Shown: positions 44,547 through 54,292, numbered from the stretch's first letter. The stretch is DNA of 64,000 nt from Wenzhouxiangella sp042310355 (GCF_042310355.1 NZ_JBHJMR010000014.1:1-64000); one strand, 5' to 3'. A program made the numbers and translations. Notes: generated from the letters alone by a model not told the origin.

Positions 44547-45526
44547 CCAGTGCGGCCCGAACCGGTCGGGCGCTGCATGCCGCGCGCCATGTTGATGGCG
44601 GCGCTGAGGCTGCCGGAGTCGGCCCGCCCCGTCCCGGCCACATCCAGCGCGGTTCCGTGATCGACCGAGGTGCGAATGAAGGGCAGGCCCAGCGTCACGT
44701 TGACGGCATGGCCGAAGCCGACGTGCTTGAGCACCGGCAGACCCTGGTCGTGGTACATGGCCAGGACAGCGTCGAACTCCCGCAGCCGGTCGGGCACGAA
44801 GGCGGTATCGGCCGGCAGCGGGCCGGTCAAGGCCATTTTCGGCGACAGTCGCTCGATCACCGGCTCGATGATCTCGATTTCCTCGCGACCGAGGTGGCCG
44901 CCCTCGCCGGCATGCGGGTTGAGCCCGAGCACGGCGATACGCGGGCGTGCCAGGCCGAACTGCTGCTGCAGACCGGCGTTAAGGATCTCGAGCGTGCGCG
45001 TCAGGCGCTCGGCCGTGATGGCATCGGGTACCTGCTTCAGGGGCAGGTGCGTGGTCGCCAGGGCCACCCGCACCCGGCCGGCTGCGAGCAGCATCACCAC
45101 CTGCTCGATCCCGGCCTGCGCGGCGAGGAACTCGGTGTGCCCGCTGAACGCCACACCCGCCTCGTTGATCACGCCCTTGTGCACCGGCCCGGTGACCAGG
45201 CCGTGCACCCGGCCCGCCATGCAGTGGCCGGCGGCCAGGCGAAGGCACTCGAGCACGTATTCGGCGTTGGCCGGGTCGGTTCTGCCGGGCTCGACCGGGC
45301 GCGCGAGCTTGACCGGCAGGCAGCGAATGCCGCCAGTGGCGCCGGCCTCGATCGAGTCGAGCACCTGCACCGACGTATCCAGGTCGAGATCGGCAATCGT
45401 GCGATCAAGCAGATCGGGGTCGGCGACCAGGATCAGGCCGGGATCGAGCGCCGCGGCCCGGCAGGCCAGCTCGGGTCCGATGCCGGCCGGCTCCCCGGGC
45501 GTCAGGATCAGTTGCTCGAGGGCCAT
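44543..45526 (-). CDS. pdxA: 4-hydroxythreonine-4-phosphate dehydrogenase
   Basis: PdxA oxidises 4-phosphohydroxythreonine in the deoxyxylulose-dependent pathway to pyridoxal phosphate. The 327-residue product opens with LILTPGEPAGIGPELA, has FSGHTEFLAAQAG near residue 127 with a metal-binding His, GLNPHAGEGGHLGREE near 203, and MYHDQGLPVLKHVGFGHAVN near 258-277, all catalytic signatures. It is tightly linked to rsmA (4-bp overlap) and lies 12 bp after surA. Confidence 0.97.
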   Translation of the reverse strand: MALEQLILTPGEPAGIGPELACRAAALDPGLILVADPDLLDRTIADLDLDTSVQVLDSIEAGATGGIRCLPVKLARPVEPGRTDPANAEYVLECLRLAAGHCMAGRVHGLVTGPVHKGVINEAGVAFSGHTEFLAAQAGIEQVVMLLAAGRVRVALATTHLPLKQVPDAITAERLTRTLEILNAGLQQQFGLARPRIAVLGLNPHAGEGGHLGREEIEIIEPVIERLSPKMALTGPLPADTAFVPDRLREFDAVLAMYHDQGLPVLKHVGFGHAVNVTLGLPFIRTSVDHGTALDVAGTGRADSGSLSAAINMARGMQRPTGSGRTG

Positions 45527-45538
45527 GGCGTGCGTTGT

Positions 45539-46816
45539 CTAAAGCCGGATTTCGACGAACGATTCGCTGCGCAACTGGCGCATGAACCGGTCCAGCTCTT
45601 CCTGGGATTTCTGCTGCGAGAGCATCTCGCGCGCTTCGGAGCGACGGACCTCGTCGGTGCGGTCGGTCTGGCGAACGTCGAGCAGCTTGACCAGGTGCCA
45701 GCCGCGCTGGCTCTGGAAAGGCTCACTGACCTCACCCGGCTCGAGCGAATCGACGGCCTCCTGGATCGGCTGGCCATAGCCGCCGGCGGGGAACCAGTCC
45801 AGCAGGCCGCCGAGGTTGGCGGTCGACTGCTCACTGGAATACTCGCGCGCCAGCTCGGCGAAGTCCTCGCCCTGCTCGATGCGCTGCTTGATGTCCTGGA
45901 TCTGCTCGCGCGCTCTCTCGGGCGAGACCAGTTCCGAAGGGCTGATCACCAGGTGGCGGGCGCGATACTCCTCGATCATGACTTCGCTTCGCTCTCGCTC
46001 GTCGCGCAACTTGAGAATCACGAACCCGGCAGAGGTGCGCAGCGGCTCGGTGATCTCGCCAGGCTCCAGATCAGCGACGGCATCGGCAAACACGCTCGGC
46101 AGGGCGCTGGCGTTGCGCCAGCCCACGTCGCCGCCCTCGAGGGCATCCGGCCCCTGGGAATAGCTGATCGCGGCCGCCGCGAAGGCCATGCCGTCGTCGA
46201 TCCGCTGAACCACCTCCTGTGCACGCGATTGCGCCTCGCGCACCGCGTCCGGGCCGGCCGAGTCGGGTACGGAGATGACGATCTGCGACAGCAGGTATTC
46301 CTGGCTGCTGAACTGCTCGGAAGCGAGCATGATATCGATCTCGGTCTCGCTGATCGGGTCCATCGAATTGACCACGCGCTGCTGCAACCTGGAGGTCACG
46401 ATCTCGTTGCGAATCTCGCGCCGGAATTCCTCGAAGTCGATCCCGTCCTGCTCGAGCACCTGGCGCAGCTGCGACAGCGGCAGGTCGTTCTGCTGCGCGA
46501 CGCGGTTGAGGGCGTTGTCGACATCCGAATCGGACACCCGGATGCCGGTCTGCTCGGCGCGCTGAACCTGCAGGCGCTGCATGATCAGGCGCTCGAGCAC
46601 CTGTTCTTCCATGACGTTGCGCGGCGGCATGCTCTCGCCGCGGGCGCGCACCTGCTGCCCGATGGCGTCGATGGCCTGGTCGAGTTCACTCTGGAGAATC
46701 ACGTCTTCCTCGACCAGCGCGACGATGCTGTCGATGGGCTCGCCCTCGGTCTGGGCGAGCGCCGCGAGCGGCAGCAGCATCATGACGGCGAGGGTTCGAA
46801 TCATTGCCTGTTTCAT
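45539..46816 (-). CDS. surA: Periplasmic chaperone/peptidyl-prolyl isomerase SurA
   Basis: SurA escorts outer-membrane barrel proteins to the assembly machine. The 425-residue protein has a signal peptide (about 1-21), an N-terminal chaperone domain starting IDSIVALVEEDVILQSELDQ, and two parvulin-type isomerase domains: about residues 170-265 with GGDVGWRNASALPSVFADAV, and about 280-375 with NLGGLLDWFPAGGYGQPIQE. The neighbour lptD encodes a SurA client. The gap to lptD is 37 bp, so cotranscription is likely. Confidence 0.96.
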   Translation of the reverse strand: MKQAMIRTLAVMMLLPLAALAQTEGEPIDSIVALVEEDVILQSELDQAIDAIGQQVRARGESMPPRNVMEEQVLERLIMQRLQVQRAEQTGIRVSDSDVDNALNRVAQQNDLPLSQLRQVLEQDGIDFEEFRREIRNEIVTSRLQQRVVNSMDPISETEIDIMLASEQFSSQEYLLSQIVISVPDSAGPDAVREAQSRAQEVVQRIDDGMAFAAAAISYSQGPDALEGGDVGWRNASALPSVFADAVADLEPGEITEPLRTSAGFVILKLRDERERSEVMIEEYRARHLVISPSELVSPERAREQIQDIKQRIEQGEDFAELAREYSSEQSTANLGGLLDWFPAGGYGQPIQEAVDSLEPGEVSEPFQSQRGWHLVKLLDVRQTDRTDEVRRSEAREMLSQQKSQEELDRFMRQLRSESFVEIRL

Positions 46817-46853
46817 TGCAAATCAGTGTCCTTGAAAATGATGTTCGTGCCTG

Positions 46854-49022
46854 TCACCGCCAGGACGGGCCGGTGAACAATTGATAGGGCGCTCGGCCGA
46901 TGCTGCCCAGGCCCTTGAGCTCGAGCTCGACGAAGAACGCGGTGCGCTTGTCCGATTCGCGATCGCGAACCCATTCCCGGGCCGTGAAGCGAAGCGACCA
47001 GCAGCAGCTGTCGTACTCGATACCACCGAGCACTTCCAGTGTCTCATTTTCCTCGAATGAATACGTTACGCGGCCGATAAGATTGAGCTCATCGTTGATC
47101 GGGTAGCGAAAACGCATGTCCGCCTGGTCGACGCGATCACGGCGGAAACGGTATCCCAGCGCGACCTGGCGAGCATCCCGACCCTGCCAGTTGAGACCGA
47201 ATCGCGCAACTTCGGTTTCATCGACCTCGTCGTCCCACTGCAGGCCGGCACTGAGCGCCAGCTGCCGCGCCGGCCGCCAGGTCATCTCCGCCACGGTGGC
47301 CGAACGGGAGCGCCGGTCCGGCTCGGCCTGGTCGAGCTGCACGCGCAGATCGCGGAAATAGACGATCTGTCCGACGCTCGCTTCGAGTCGGCTGAACCCG
47401 TCGTCGGCCTCCAGCAGCCGCGAGGTCAAGGCCAGCGTGAGCTGATTGGCGTCACCCTGGCGGTCGGGGCCGCTGAATCGATTGTAGTGGAACAGCTGGG
47501 TGAAGCCGAAGGTCAGCTCGCGCGTATCGAAATCCGGATAGTCGGCCTGGTCGCGGTAGGGCACGTAGAGGTAGTAGAGCCTCGGCTCCAGGGTCTGGAT
47601 GCGGCCGCTGGACAGTTCCCGCTCGAAGGCCATGCCGGCATCGACGGTGGCGATCGGCGTGGTTCGCGTCAGGCTCGAAGCACCGGCCCCGTCGAGCTCG
47701 TAGGCCGTCGAGCGCAGGCCGACAGCGGGACGGATGTGCCATCCCGGCGCCACCAGGTCGTAGTGCAGTCGCGGAAACAGATCGACCCGCGCGCCGGTGG
47801 TGCCGACATCGCGTTCAAAGTAGACCGCCTCGCCGTCGAGGGAGAACCGGAACCGTCCGGGCAGCGGGCGATCGACATCGACCATGGCACGCGGCAGGCG
47901 GCGGTAGGGCTCCCGCGTCGGGCCCACGCTTTCGTCGAGCACCTGGAACGAGTCGGCCTGGACCTCCACCGACCAGTAACGCCCCGATCCACGCAGGCTG
48001 GCCGAAGAACGCAGGAACTGGATGGCGGAGTCGCGCAGGTCGCTGCCGAGATCGATGAAATACTCGTCGTCGCTGGCCCGCCGCAGGTCGAGCGCCGCCA
48101 GCCAGCCGGGAGCGGGCTTGTAGCGGTAGTCGAATTCGCCGTAGTAGCGGCCCTCCTCGGTGCGTCGGTCCTCGGGCAGCCAGTCGATGCGGAATTCACC
48201 GGCCTGCCGTGGCGTGAGAAAGCGATGCTCCAGCCCGAGCAGGGCGCCGCGCTTTTCGATCCAGCGCGCGGTCAGGGTGGCGTCCTGGTTGGGCGCGATG
48301 TTCCAGTACCAGGGCACGGAAACGTCGAAGCCGTCGTCGGCCGAGTAGCCGAATCCGGGATAGAGGAAGCCGCTCTTGCGACGATCGTCGAGCGGGAAAC
48401 TCAGCCAGGGCGAGTACAGCAGCGGGAAGCCCTTGAACGTCAGCCGGGCGTTGCGGGCCGTTCCGACGCCCCGCTCGAGATCCATGTCGACGCTGGAAGC
48501 CTTCAGCTGCCAGTCCGTCTGCTCCGGCGGGCAGGTGGTGAAGTCGAAGCCTTCCAGCCGCGCGTGGTCGGGGTCGCTGAGCATCACGGAAGCGGCCGAT
48601 CCGCGCGCCGTGGTGCCGGGGATCGCGTAACTGGCAGCCTCGAAGCGCCCGCTGCGGCCGCGGGTGTCGTAGGTCGCATTGGTCGCATCGACGTTGAGCC
48701 TCGGTCCACTGTAGAGCAGCCAGCCGGGAATACGCACGCTGCCGGTCGCGGGATCGTAGATCAGCTCGTCGGTTTCGAGCTGTTGCTGGCCCTGCTGCAG
48801 CCGCACGTCGTCGAGAAAGCGAACCTCCTCACCCGGCTGCGCCTGGAAACTCGCGGCCTGGATATCCGTCGCGCCCGTCTCGGCCCCGGGCGGGACCTCG
48901 GGAATGCGAAGCGGCGCCGGCGGCGGGCAGGCCATGGGCGCCTGCACCTCGCCATGGGCCGGCGAGGTGACCTGGGCCAGCGCCAGCGCGATCGCTGCAG
49001 ACAGCAGGTAATGCGAGGACAA
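46854..49022 (-). CDS. lptD: LPS-assembly protein LptD
   Basis: LptD is the outer-membrane barrel that inserts lipopolysaccharide with LptE. The 722-residue product has a signal peptide, then Cys32 (APMACPPPAP), a periplasmic beta-jellyroll with VRLQQGQQQLETDELIYDP, Cys in FTTCPPEQTDW, and a large C-terminal barrel with a Cys pair in YDSCCWSLRF. These four cysteines match the two-by-two disulfide pattern of E. coli LptD. Initiation is at TTG 49022, the only plausible start I see, with GGAA upstream. It is transcribed with surA, pdxA and rsmA. Confidence 0.95.
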   Translation of the reverse strand: MSSHYLLSAAIALALAQVTSPAHGEVQAPMACPPPAPLRIPEVPPGAETGATDIQAASFQAQPGEEVRFLDDVRLQQGQQQLETDELIYDPATGSVRIPGWLLYSGPRLNVDATNATYDTRGRSGRFEAASYAIPGTTARGSAASVMLSDPDHARLEGFDFTTCPPEQTDWQLKASSVDMDLERGVGTARNARLTFKGFPLLYSPWLSFPLDDRRKSGFLYPGFGYSADDGFDVSVPWYWNIAPNQDATLTARWIEKRGALLGLEHRFLTPRQAGEFRIDWLPEDRRTEEGRYYGEFDYRYKPAPGWLAALDLRRASDDEYFIDLGSDLRDSAIQFLRSSASLRGSGRYWSVEVQADSFQVLDESVGPTREPYRRLPRAMVDVDRPLPGRFRFSLDGEAVYFERDVGTTGARVDLFPRLHYDLVAPGWHIRPAVGLRSTAYELDGAGASSLTRTTPIATVDAGMAFERELSSGRIQTLEPRLYYLYVPYRDQADYPDFDTRELTFGFTQLFHYNRFSGPDRQGDANQLTLALTSRLLEADDGFSRLEASVGQIVYFRDLRVQLDQAEPDRRSRSATVAEMTWRPARQLALSAGLQWDDEVDETEVARFGLNWQGRDARQVALGYRFRRDRVDQADMRFRYPINDELNLIGRVTYSFEENETLEVLGGIEYDSCCWSLRFTAREWVRDRESDKRTAFFVELELKGLGSIGRAPYQLFTGPSWR

Positions 49023-49076
49023 TTCGAATTCCGTCGACGAAATAGCCGGTTAAGTTTGCACATCCCCCGCAATTGT

Positions 49077-50177
49077 TCAATGGCCGCCCTCGAGAAATTG
49101 CGCGCGTTCGGCCCGATCGGCCTCGGCCAGCGCCCGGGCACGCTCGTACAGACAGGGCAACCGGGCCTCGCACTCGCCCCGGTAGAGCGACTCGAAGGCA
49201 GCCACGCCCGACTCGTAGGTGGCCACCAGCGCGAGGTGGGCATTGTTGATCTCGCGAGCGACCCAGGCCTCGATGCGCCGACTGCCCTGCGCGCCGGCCA
49301 GCGCGCGAAGATCGTCTCGCAGGCGCTCGAACTCGCGCTGCTTCGCCGCCTCCAGCCGCGCGGCATCGCCGCCTTGTTCATAGACCGTGGCCAGGCGCTC
49401 GCGCGCGGCCAGCAACACCTCGGTCAACTGCCGGTCGAGCGCCTGATCGTCCCGCCAGCGGGCCAGGGCCGAGGGCTGGCCCCGCTCGGCCAGCCAGCGG
49501 CGGGCACCCAGGCGCCCCACGAAGGTCGCCAGCGCCTCGTTGAACGCCGTGTCGCCGCTCACATACAGCATCTCGTGGGTCAGCTCGTGAAAGATCAGTT
49601 CCGCCAGGCTCGCCTCGGGCAGCTCGAGCATGCTGTCGAGCACCGGGTCGGCAAACCAGCCCAGGGTGGAATAGGCCGTGGCCGGGAACACCGCCACGTC
49701 ATGGTCCTCGGCCGCCAGCGCCACGGCCAGGGCCTCGGCGCGCTCGCGCCGGAAAAAACCGCGGTAGGCGAGACAACCAACCAGCGGGTAACACCAGGTT
49801 TCGGGCTCGATCGAATACGCCGGCGTGGCCACGACGTTCCACAACGGCGCGTCTCGTTCGAGATCCGCGTAGAGCGTGTAACTGCGGCTGTCGGGCAGGC
49901 CCAGTACCTCGATGGCGAACGCGCGGATATCGAGCACGGTTGCCAGGCGCTCGCGCAGGCGCGGCGAGGTGGCCGGATCTTCCATCAGTTCTGCGATATC
50001 CTCGCGCTTGGCCAGGATCTCGATCTGGCCGCGGGCGGCCTGCCCGTACCAGGCCACCGTGGCACAGCCGGCCAGCCCCGACAGCAGCGCCAACAGGAGC
50101 AGCAACTTGAACGACGACTGGTATCTGGACGACGACTTCTGGCGCAATTTCGGCTCGCTGATGTTCAACGCCGACAC
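49077..50177 (-). CDS. Putative lipoprotein aminopeptidase (COG4324 type)
   Basis: This 366-residue protein has a lipoprotein signal (FKLLLLLALLSGLAGC) and a zinc-peptidase motif HELTHEML near residue 192, matching the predicted aminopeptidase family. Nearby TAYSTLGWFADPVLDSML and FNEALATFVGRLGARRWL are family-like. It is probably anchored in the outer or inner membrane facing the periplasm. The frame begins at GTG 50177; a TTG further in (about 50144) is also possible. Its 5' end overlaps, head to head, the start of the divergent methyltransferase gene. Confidence 0.82.
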   Translation of the reverse strand: MSALNISEPKLRQKSSSRYQSSFKLLLLLALLSGLAGCATVAWYGQAARGQIEILAKREDIAELMEDPATSPRLRERLATVLDIRAFAIEVLGLPDSRSYTLYADLERDAPLWNVVATPAYSIEPETWCYPLVGCLAYRGFFRRERAEALAVALAAEDHDVAVFPATAYSTLGWFADPVLDSMLELPEASLAELIFHELTHEMLYVSGDTAFNEALATFVGRLGARRWLAERGQPSALARWRDDQALDRQLTEVLLAARERLATVYEQGGDAARLEAAKQREFERLRDDLRALAGAQGSRRIEAWVAREINNAHLALVATYESGVAAFESLYRGECEARLPCLYERARALAEADRAERAQFLEGGH

Positions 50178-50847
50178 TTTCGCGCGCGGCTCACAAGAAG
50201 TCCAGCAGCTGCTCGCCCTGCTCGGCTCGGAACCGAAGACCGTGCTGGACCTGGGCAGCGGCCCCGGCCGTCACGCCCTGCCGCTGGCCGACGCCGGGCT
50301 TTCGGTCACCGCCGTCGATACCAGCCCCTCGCTGCTGAAGCAGCTCGAAGTGCGGCGCGGTGAGCGCCCCATCGAAATCGTCGAGGCCGACATGCGCCGC
50401 TTCGCGCGCCCCGGGGCCTTCGATCTCGTCATCGTCATGTGGACCAGCTTCGGCTACTTCACCGACGAAACGGACCATGCACGCGTGCTGACCAATATCC
50501 GCGAGAGCCTCCGGCCCGGCGGGCGCCTGGTGCTGGACCTGGTCGGTCTCGAATACTTGTGTCGCAACCTGCAGCCGGTCCACCTGACCGAGTACGACGA
50601 CGGCCGCATCCTGGTCGAGCGCCCGGACCTGGTGGACAACATGACCCGCCTGGAGAACGAGTGGATGCTGATCGACGGCGACCAGGTCCATTACCATGAG
50701 TTCTCCCACCGGGTCTGGTCAGCCGGCGAGATCAGCGCCCTTCTGCGCGACGCCGGCCTGCGGATCGACAGTATTCACGGCGATCACGACGGCAGCCCCT
50801 ACGACTTCGAATCCGAGCGCCTGGTCGTCATCGCCCGACGAGATTGA
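50107..50847 (+). CDS. Class I SAM-dependent methyltransferase
   Basis: The 246-residue product has the Rossmann SAM motif VLDLGSGPGRHALPLADAG near residue 42 and post-motif segments FDLVIVMWTSFGYFTDE and RPGGRLVLDLVG, typical of small-molecule methyltransferases. The substrate is unknown. I start at TTG 50107 because a clear AGGAG lies seven bases before it and the family's FW..FG..LF N-terminal segment starts there; an ATG at 50161 would remove it. The first 71 bp overlap the 5' end of the divergent peptidase gene. Confidence 0.83.
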   Translation: MNDDWYLDDDFWRNFGSLMFNADTFARGSQEVQQLLALLGSEPKTVLDLGSGPGRHALPLADAGLSVTAVDTSPSLLKQLEVRRGERPIEIVEADMRRFARPGAFDLVIVMWTSFGYFTDETDHARVLTNIRESLRPGGRLVLDLVGLEYLCRNLQPVHLTEYDDGRILVERPDLVDNMTRLENEWMLIDGDQVHYHEFSHRVWSAGEISALLRDAGLRIDSIHGDHDGSPYDFESERLVVIARRD

Positions 50848-50876
50848 GCTTGGCCGTTCGCGAGCTCGGGACCGAA

Positions 50877-52139
50877 TCAGCCCACGAGAATGCCGGCCCA
50901 ACTGGCGTTGAGCAGCGACACCAGCGTGCCGCCGAGCACCGCCTTGAGTCCGAGCTGGGCCAGGTCGGATCGGCGCGAGGGTGAAATGCCGCCGATGCCG
51001 CCGATCTGGATGGCGATCGAGGCGAAGTTGGCGAAGCCGCACAGCGCGTAGGTCGCGATCAGGGTCGAACGCTCCGACAGTTCGCCCTGCATCTCGGTCA
51101 GCGCCACGTAGGCGACGAACTCGTTGGCGACGATCTTCTGTCCGATCAGCCCACCCACGGCCACGGCCTCGTCCAGCGGCACGCCGGCGAGCATCGCCAG
51201 CGGCGCACACACCCAGCCCAACAGCAGTGCCAGGTTCAGAGGTTGCCCGATCAGGCCTTCGAGCCCCGTAATCTGGCCGAACCAGCCCAGCGGGCCGTTG
51301 ACCAGGGCGATCAGGGCCAGGAAGGCGAGCAGCATGGCGCCGACGTTCAAGGCCAGCTTCAGGCCTTCGCCGGCGCCGCCGGCGGCCGCCTCGATCAGGT
51401 TGGTGTGCGGCCGGTCGATGGCGGTGCGAACGGTACCGGCGGTTTCCGATTCCTGGGTCTCGGGCAGCAATAGCTTGGCCACCACCAGCGCGGCCGGCGC
51501 GGCCATGATCGACGCCGAGATCAGGTGCTTGGCGAAAAACGCCTGCTCGACCGGGTCGGACCCGCCGAGCAGCATCACGTAGGCGGCCAGTACGCCGCCG
51601 GCAATGGTCGACATGCCGCCGGTCATCAGCGCGAACAGCTCCGAGCGGGTCATGCCGGCAATGAAGGGGCGCACGACCAGCGGGGCCTCGGTCTGACCGA
51701 CGAACACGTTGGCCGCCGTGGCCAGGGACTCGCTGCCGGAAACCTTCATGAACCGGGTCATGACCCAGGCCATCACCTCGACCAGCTTCTGCATGATGCC
51801 GATGTGGTAGAGGCAGGCCATCAGCGACGCGAAAAAGATGATCGTCGGCAGCACCTGGAAGGCGAAGATGAAGCCGAACTCGTCGGCGTCGGCCAGCGGC
51901 CCGAAGATGAACTCCGCGCCGGCGCTGGTGTAGCCGATCAGGGTGACGAACAGCTGCCCGAGCTGATCGAACAGCAGCTTGCCGAACGGCACCCACAACA
52001 CGAGTATGGCCAGCAACAGCTGCAGCACCAGGCCGACGAGAACCGTCTGCCACGCAATGCTGCCGCGCGCCGACGACAGGGCCCAGGCAATGCCAAGCAG
52101 GACGGCAATGCCCGCCAGCCCGAGAAGACTCTGAATCAA
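50877..52139 (-). CDS. NupC-type concentrative nucleoside transporter
   Basis: The 420-residue inner-membrane protein belongs to the NupC/CNT family that imports nucleosides with protons or sodium. Multiple hydrophobic helices are evident, with VFVGQTEAPLVVRPFIAGMT and GGMSTIAGGVLAAYVMLLGG near residues 150-190, and QKIVANEFVAYVAL and CGFANFASIAIQIGGIGGIS near the end, all diagnostic. The frame starts with TTG 52139 behind GGGAG. It is convergent with the methyltransferase and divergent from the CsgG-like gene. Confidence 0.93.
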   Translation of the reverse strand: MIQSLLGLAGIAVLLGIAWALSSARGSIAWQTVLVGLVLQLLLAILVLWVPFGKLLFDQLGQLFVTLIGYTSAGAEFIFGPLADADEFGFIFAFQVLPTIIFFASLMACLYHIGIMQKLVEVMAWVMTRFMKVSGSESLATAANVFVGQTEAPLVVRPFIAGMTRSELFALMTGGMSTIAGGVLAAYVMLLGGSDPVEQAFFAKHLISASIMAAPAALVVAKLLLPETQESETAGTVRTAIDRPHTNLIEAAAGGAGEGLKLALNVGAMLLAFLALIALVNGPLGWFGQITGLEGLIGQPLNLALLLGWVCAPLAMLAGVPLDEAVAVGGLIGQKIVANEFVAYVALTEMQGELSERSTLIATYALCGFANFASIAIQIGGIGGISPSRRSDLAQLGLKAVLGGTLVSLLNASWAGILVG

Positions 52140-52395
52140 ACCGCTCGACTCCCTGAATATAATCTACATTGTCGCCGGGTTAATAACATCCTTGCAACGC
52201 CTCGCGCGCGCTGGCAGTTTGCAACCGCTGCAGTCTAAAATGCCCGCAAGGCCGACCGAAGCGCGTCCGTGGGCAAATCGACTGGCCGGATTCGGGCGGA
52301 TAATTCGTTATTGGGGTACAGCTTTCATGCAGCCTGCCAATCCGATACGGGGTTGCAGTGCCGCAACACCAGGATCATTCCAGGAGGACACGACC

Positions 52396-53406
52396 ATGAA
52401 ATTGAGATTGATCGCCGGCCTGTGCGCACTCGGCATGCTGACCGGCTGCCCGGCAGCCGGCACCACCACCCAGGTCCGCGACAGCGGTTCCGGAGCCAGC
52501 ATGGAAGAGGCCCGCGCGGCCGCCTACGACGGACCGCAGGCGCGCATCGCCGTGGCCCGCTTCGAGAACAAGGCCGGCAATACCGGTCGCTGGTACAACC
52601 AGTCCATCGGCGACGGCATGGCCGATATGCTGACCACCGCGCTGTTCAACTCCGGGCGCTTCATCGTCCTTGAGCGCGAGGCCATCGACGATTTGATGGC
52701 CGAGCAGGACCTTGGGGCCAGCGGACGCGTCAAGGAAGAGACCGCGGCCGCCATCGGCGAGATCGAAGGCGCCGAGTTGCTCGTGGTGGCGGCCGTGACG
52801 GAGTTTTCCGAGAACGCCAGCGGTACGCGCGGCTCCTTCGGCGGCGGTCGCATCGGCAAGGTCATCGGCGGCATCGCCGGCGGCTCGAGCAGCGCGCACA
52901 TGGCCATCGACCTGCGCATCATCGACACCAACAGCAGCCGTGTCCTGGCCGCGACCAGCGTCGAGGGTGAGGCCAAGGACTTCGACATCGGCGGTGCTCT
53001 GGCCGGCTACACCGGCAGCCACGCCCTCGGCGGCTCGCTGTCGAGCTGGGAAAACACCCCGCGCGAAAAGGCTCTGCGCCAGGTCATCGGCAAGGCCGTC
53101 GAGGAAGTCGCCAGCCGCACGCCCCAGCGCTACTACCGCCACGGCGGCGGCGACCAGTCGGCCGGCTACCAGGCGAATAACTCCGGCGACAACGGCGGTG
53201 GCGGCGGCACGGGTGAACGCGTGGTCATCACCGCCAACTCGCTCAACGTGCGCTCTGGCCCCAACGGCGACAGTTCGGTTCAGTACAGCCTCAGCTCGGG
53301 CGCCATGGCCGACGTTGTGGCGCGCGCCGGCGACTGGATCCAGATCCGCGACAGCGAAGGCCGGACCGGCTGGGTGGCGTCGGAGTTCACGCTGGACGTG
53401 CAGTAA
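52396..53406 (+). CDS. CsgG-family lipoprotein with C-terminal SH3 domain
   Basis: The 336-residue protein has a lipoprotein signal ending MLTGC. A CsgG/FlgT-like domain follows (about residues 48-240): RIAVARFENKAGNTGRWYNQ, FNSGRFIVLEREAIDDLMAE, ELLVVAAVTEF, and HMAIDLRIIDTNSSRVL. A Gly-rich spacer leads to a bacterial SH3 domain (VITANSLNVRSGPNGDSSVQ, GRTGWVASEF). CsgG proteins form outer-membrane secretion pores for curli, but many family members, as here, lack curli genes nearby. The start is supported by CAGGAGGA. A strong terminator follows, and the promoter region is the 256-bp gap from nupC. Confidence 0.87.
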   Translation: MKLRLIAGLCALGMLTGCPAAGTTTQVRDSGSGASMEEARAAAYDGPQARIAVARFENKAGNTGRWYNQSIGDGMADMLTTALFNSGRFIVLEREAIDDLMAEQDLGASGRVKEETAAAIGEIEGAELLVVAAVTEFSENASGTRGSFGGGRIGKVIGGIAGGSSSAHMAIDLRIIDTNSSRVLAATSVEGEAKDFDIGGALAGYTGSHALGGSLSSWENTPREKALRQVIGKAVEEVASRTPQRYYRHGGGDQSAGYQANNSGDNGGGGGTGERVVITANSLNVRSGPNGDSSVQYSLSSGAMADVVARAGDWIQIRDSEGRTGWVASEFTLDVQ

Positions 53407-53439
53407 GACGATTCGATCCCTCCCAATGCGATCGACTCG

Positions 53440-53464
53440 GGCCCCGCTTCGGCGGGGCCTTTTT
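53440..53464 (+). terminator. Intrinsic terminator after the CsgG-like gene
   Basis: GGCCCCGC (53440-53447) pairs with GCGGGGCC (53452-53459) across a TTCG tetraloop and is followed by five T residues. Confidence 0.95.
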
Positions 53465-53529
53465 GACATAAGGCCGGGTCGCCTTGGTGTTGATCGAGAC
53501 CACACCGCCGGCGAATAAAGGCCGCTGAC

Positions 53530-53750
53530 GCGGCGTTGGTTGGTTTGACGCCACCGGTCGCTTTGGTGGCCTCGACAAGTCAACGGCGTTTCGCCCGGCC
53601 TGCTTCGCAGGCGCTTTCGGCGAGTACCTTTTTTCCAAAGCGAAAAAAGATACGAAAAAGCGCTTTTCAAAGTCAAAGTCCCACGATCCGGGGTTTCAGG
53701 ACTGGAACCGGGAGCGGGCTGGCCCCTTCGCGGAGCGGGCTTCGCGAAGA
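53530..53750 (-). repeat. Dispersed hairpin-bearing repeat, copy B (reversed)
   Basis: Read on the minus strand this copy has the AAAGCGCTTTT-like start, the AAAAAAGGTACTCGCC block, the GCCTGC-GAA-GCAGGC hairpin (53598-53612), GGGCGAAAC and TTGACTTGTCGAGG, as in copies A and C. With copy C it forms the outer arms of a large inverted repeat centred near 53.9 kb. The whole 53465-54352 stretch contains no credible gene. Confidence 0.85.
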
Positions 53751-53857
53751 CTCGGTCGGAGGATCCGGTGGCGCTAGCAGGAATGGGGCGAAGCCCGCAC
53801 GAGAACGGCTCGGCTTCGAAGGTGGCGCGCTGCGCGCGCGGGGGCTTGATCCAGGAA

Positions 53858-53931
53858 CGTAGGATGCGTGGAGGCCCGTAGGGCCGTAACGCATCGGCCG
53901 ATGAGTTGCGCTTCGCTCCACGCATCCTACG
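53858..53931. repeat. Palindromic core (REP-like) of the repeat island
   Basis: CGTAGGATGCGTGGA at 53858-53872 and TCCACGCATCCTACG at 53917-53931 are perfect inverted repeats, with the palindrome CATCGGCCGATG at 53892-53903 between. This lies at the centre of the copy B / copy C inverted pair. Confidence 0.88.
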
Positions 53932-54039
53932 CTTCTCCACAACCGCGCAGATGGCGCGCGCTCAGCGCGCGGGGGTCAATCCGGAGCGCAAGCCCGGGAT
54001 CCCTCCCCGGGCCACTTTCGGAAACGATCCAGGGCACCA

Positions 54040-54292
54040 CGCGACCAGCCGGGCCCTCGCGAAGCCCGCTCACCGAAGGGGCCAGCCCCCACAGTCACCA
54101 AGCTCCTGAGATAACAGAGCGTTGGACTTTGAAATTGAAAAGCGATTTTTGGTGCCTCAACCAACGAGAACGGGGTTGGTCGTCGCTTTGGAAAAAAGGT
54201 ACTCGCCATCAGCCTGCGAAGCAGGCGGGCGAAACCGCCTTTGACTTGTCGAGGACGCCATGGCGACCGGTGGTGCCAATCCCTAAGGGGTC
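54040..54292 (+). repeat. Dispersed hairpin-bearing repeat, copy C
   Basis: This copy contains the GGGGCCAGCCCC block, a TTTGAAATTGAAAAGCGATT segment, AAAAAAGGTACTCGCC, the hairpin GCCTGC-GAA-GCAGGC (54212-54226), GGGCGAAAC and TTGACTTGTCGAGG. It is inverted relative to copy B and in the same orientation as copy A at the window start. Confidence 0.85.
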
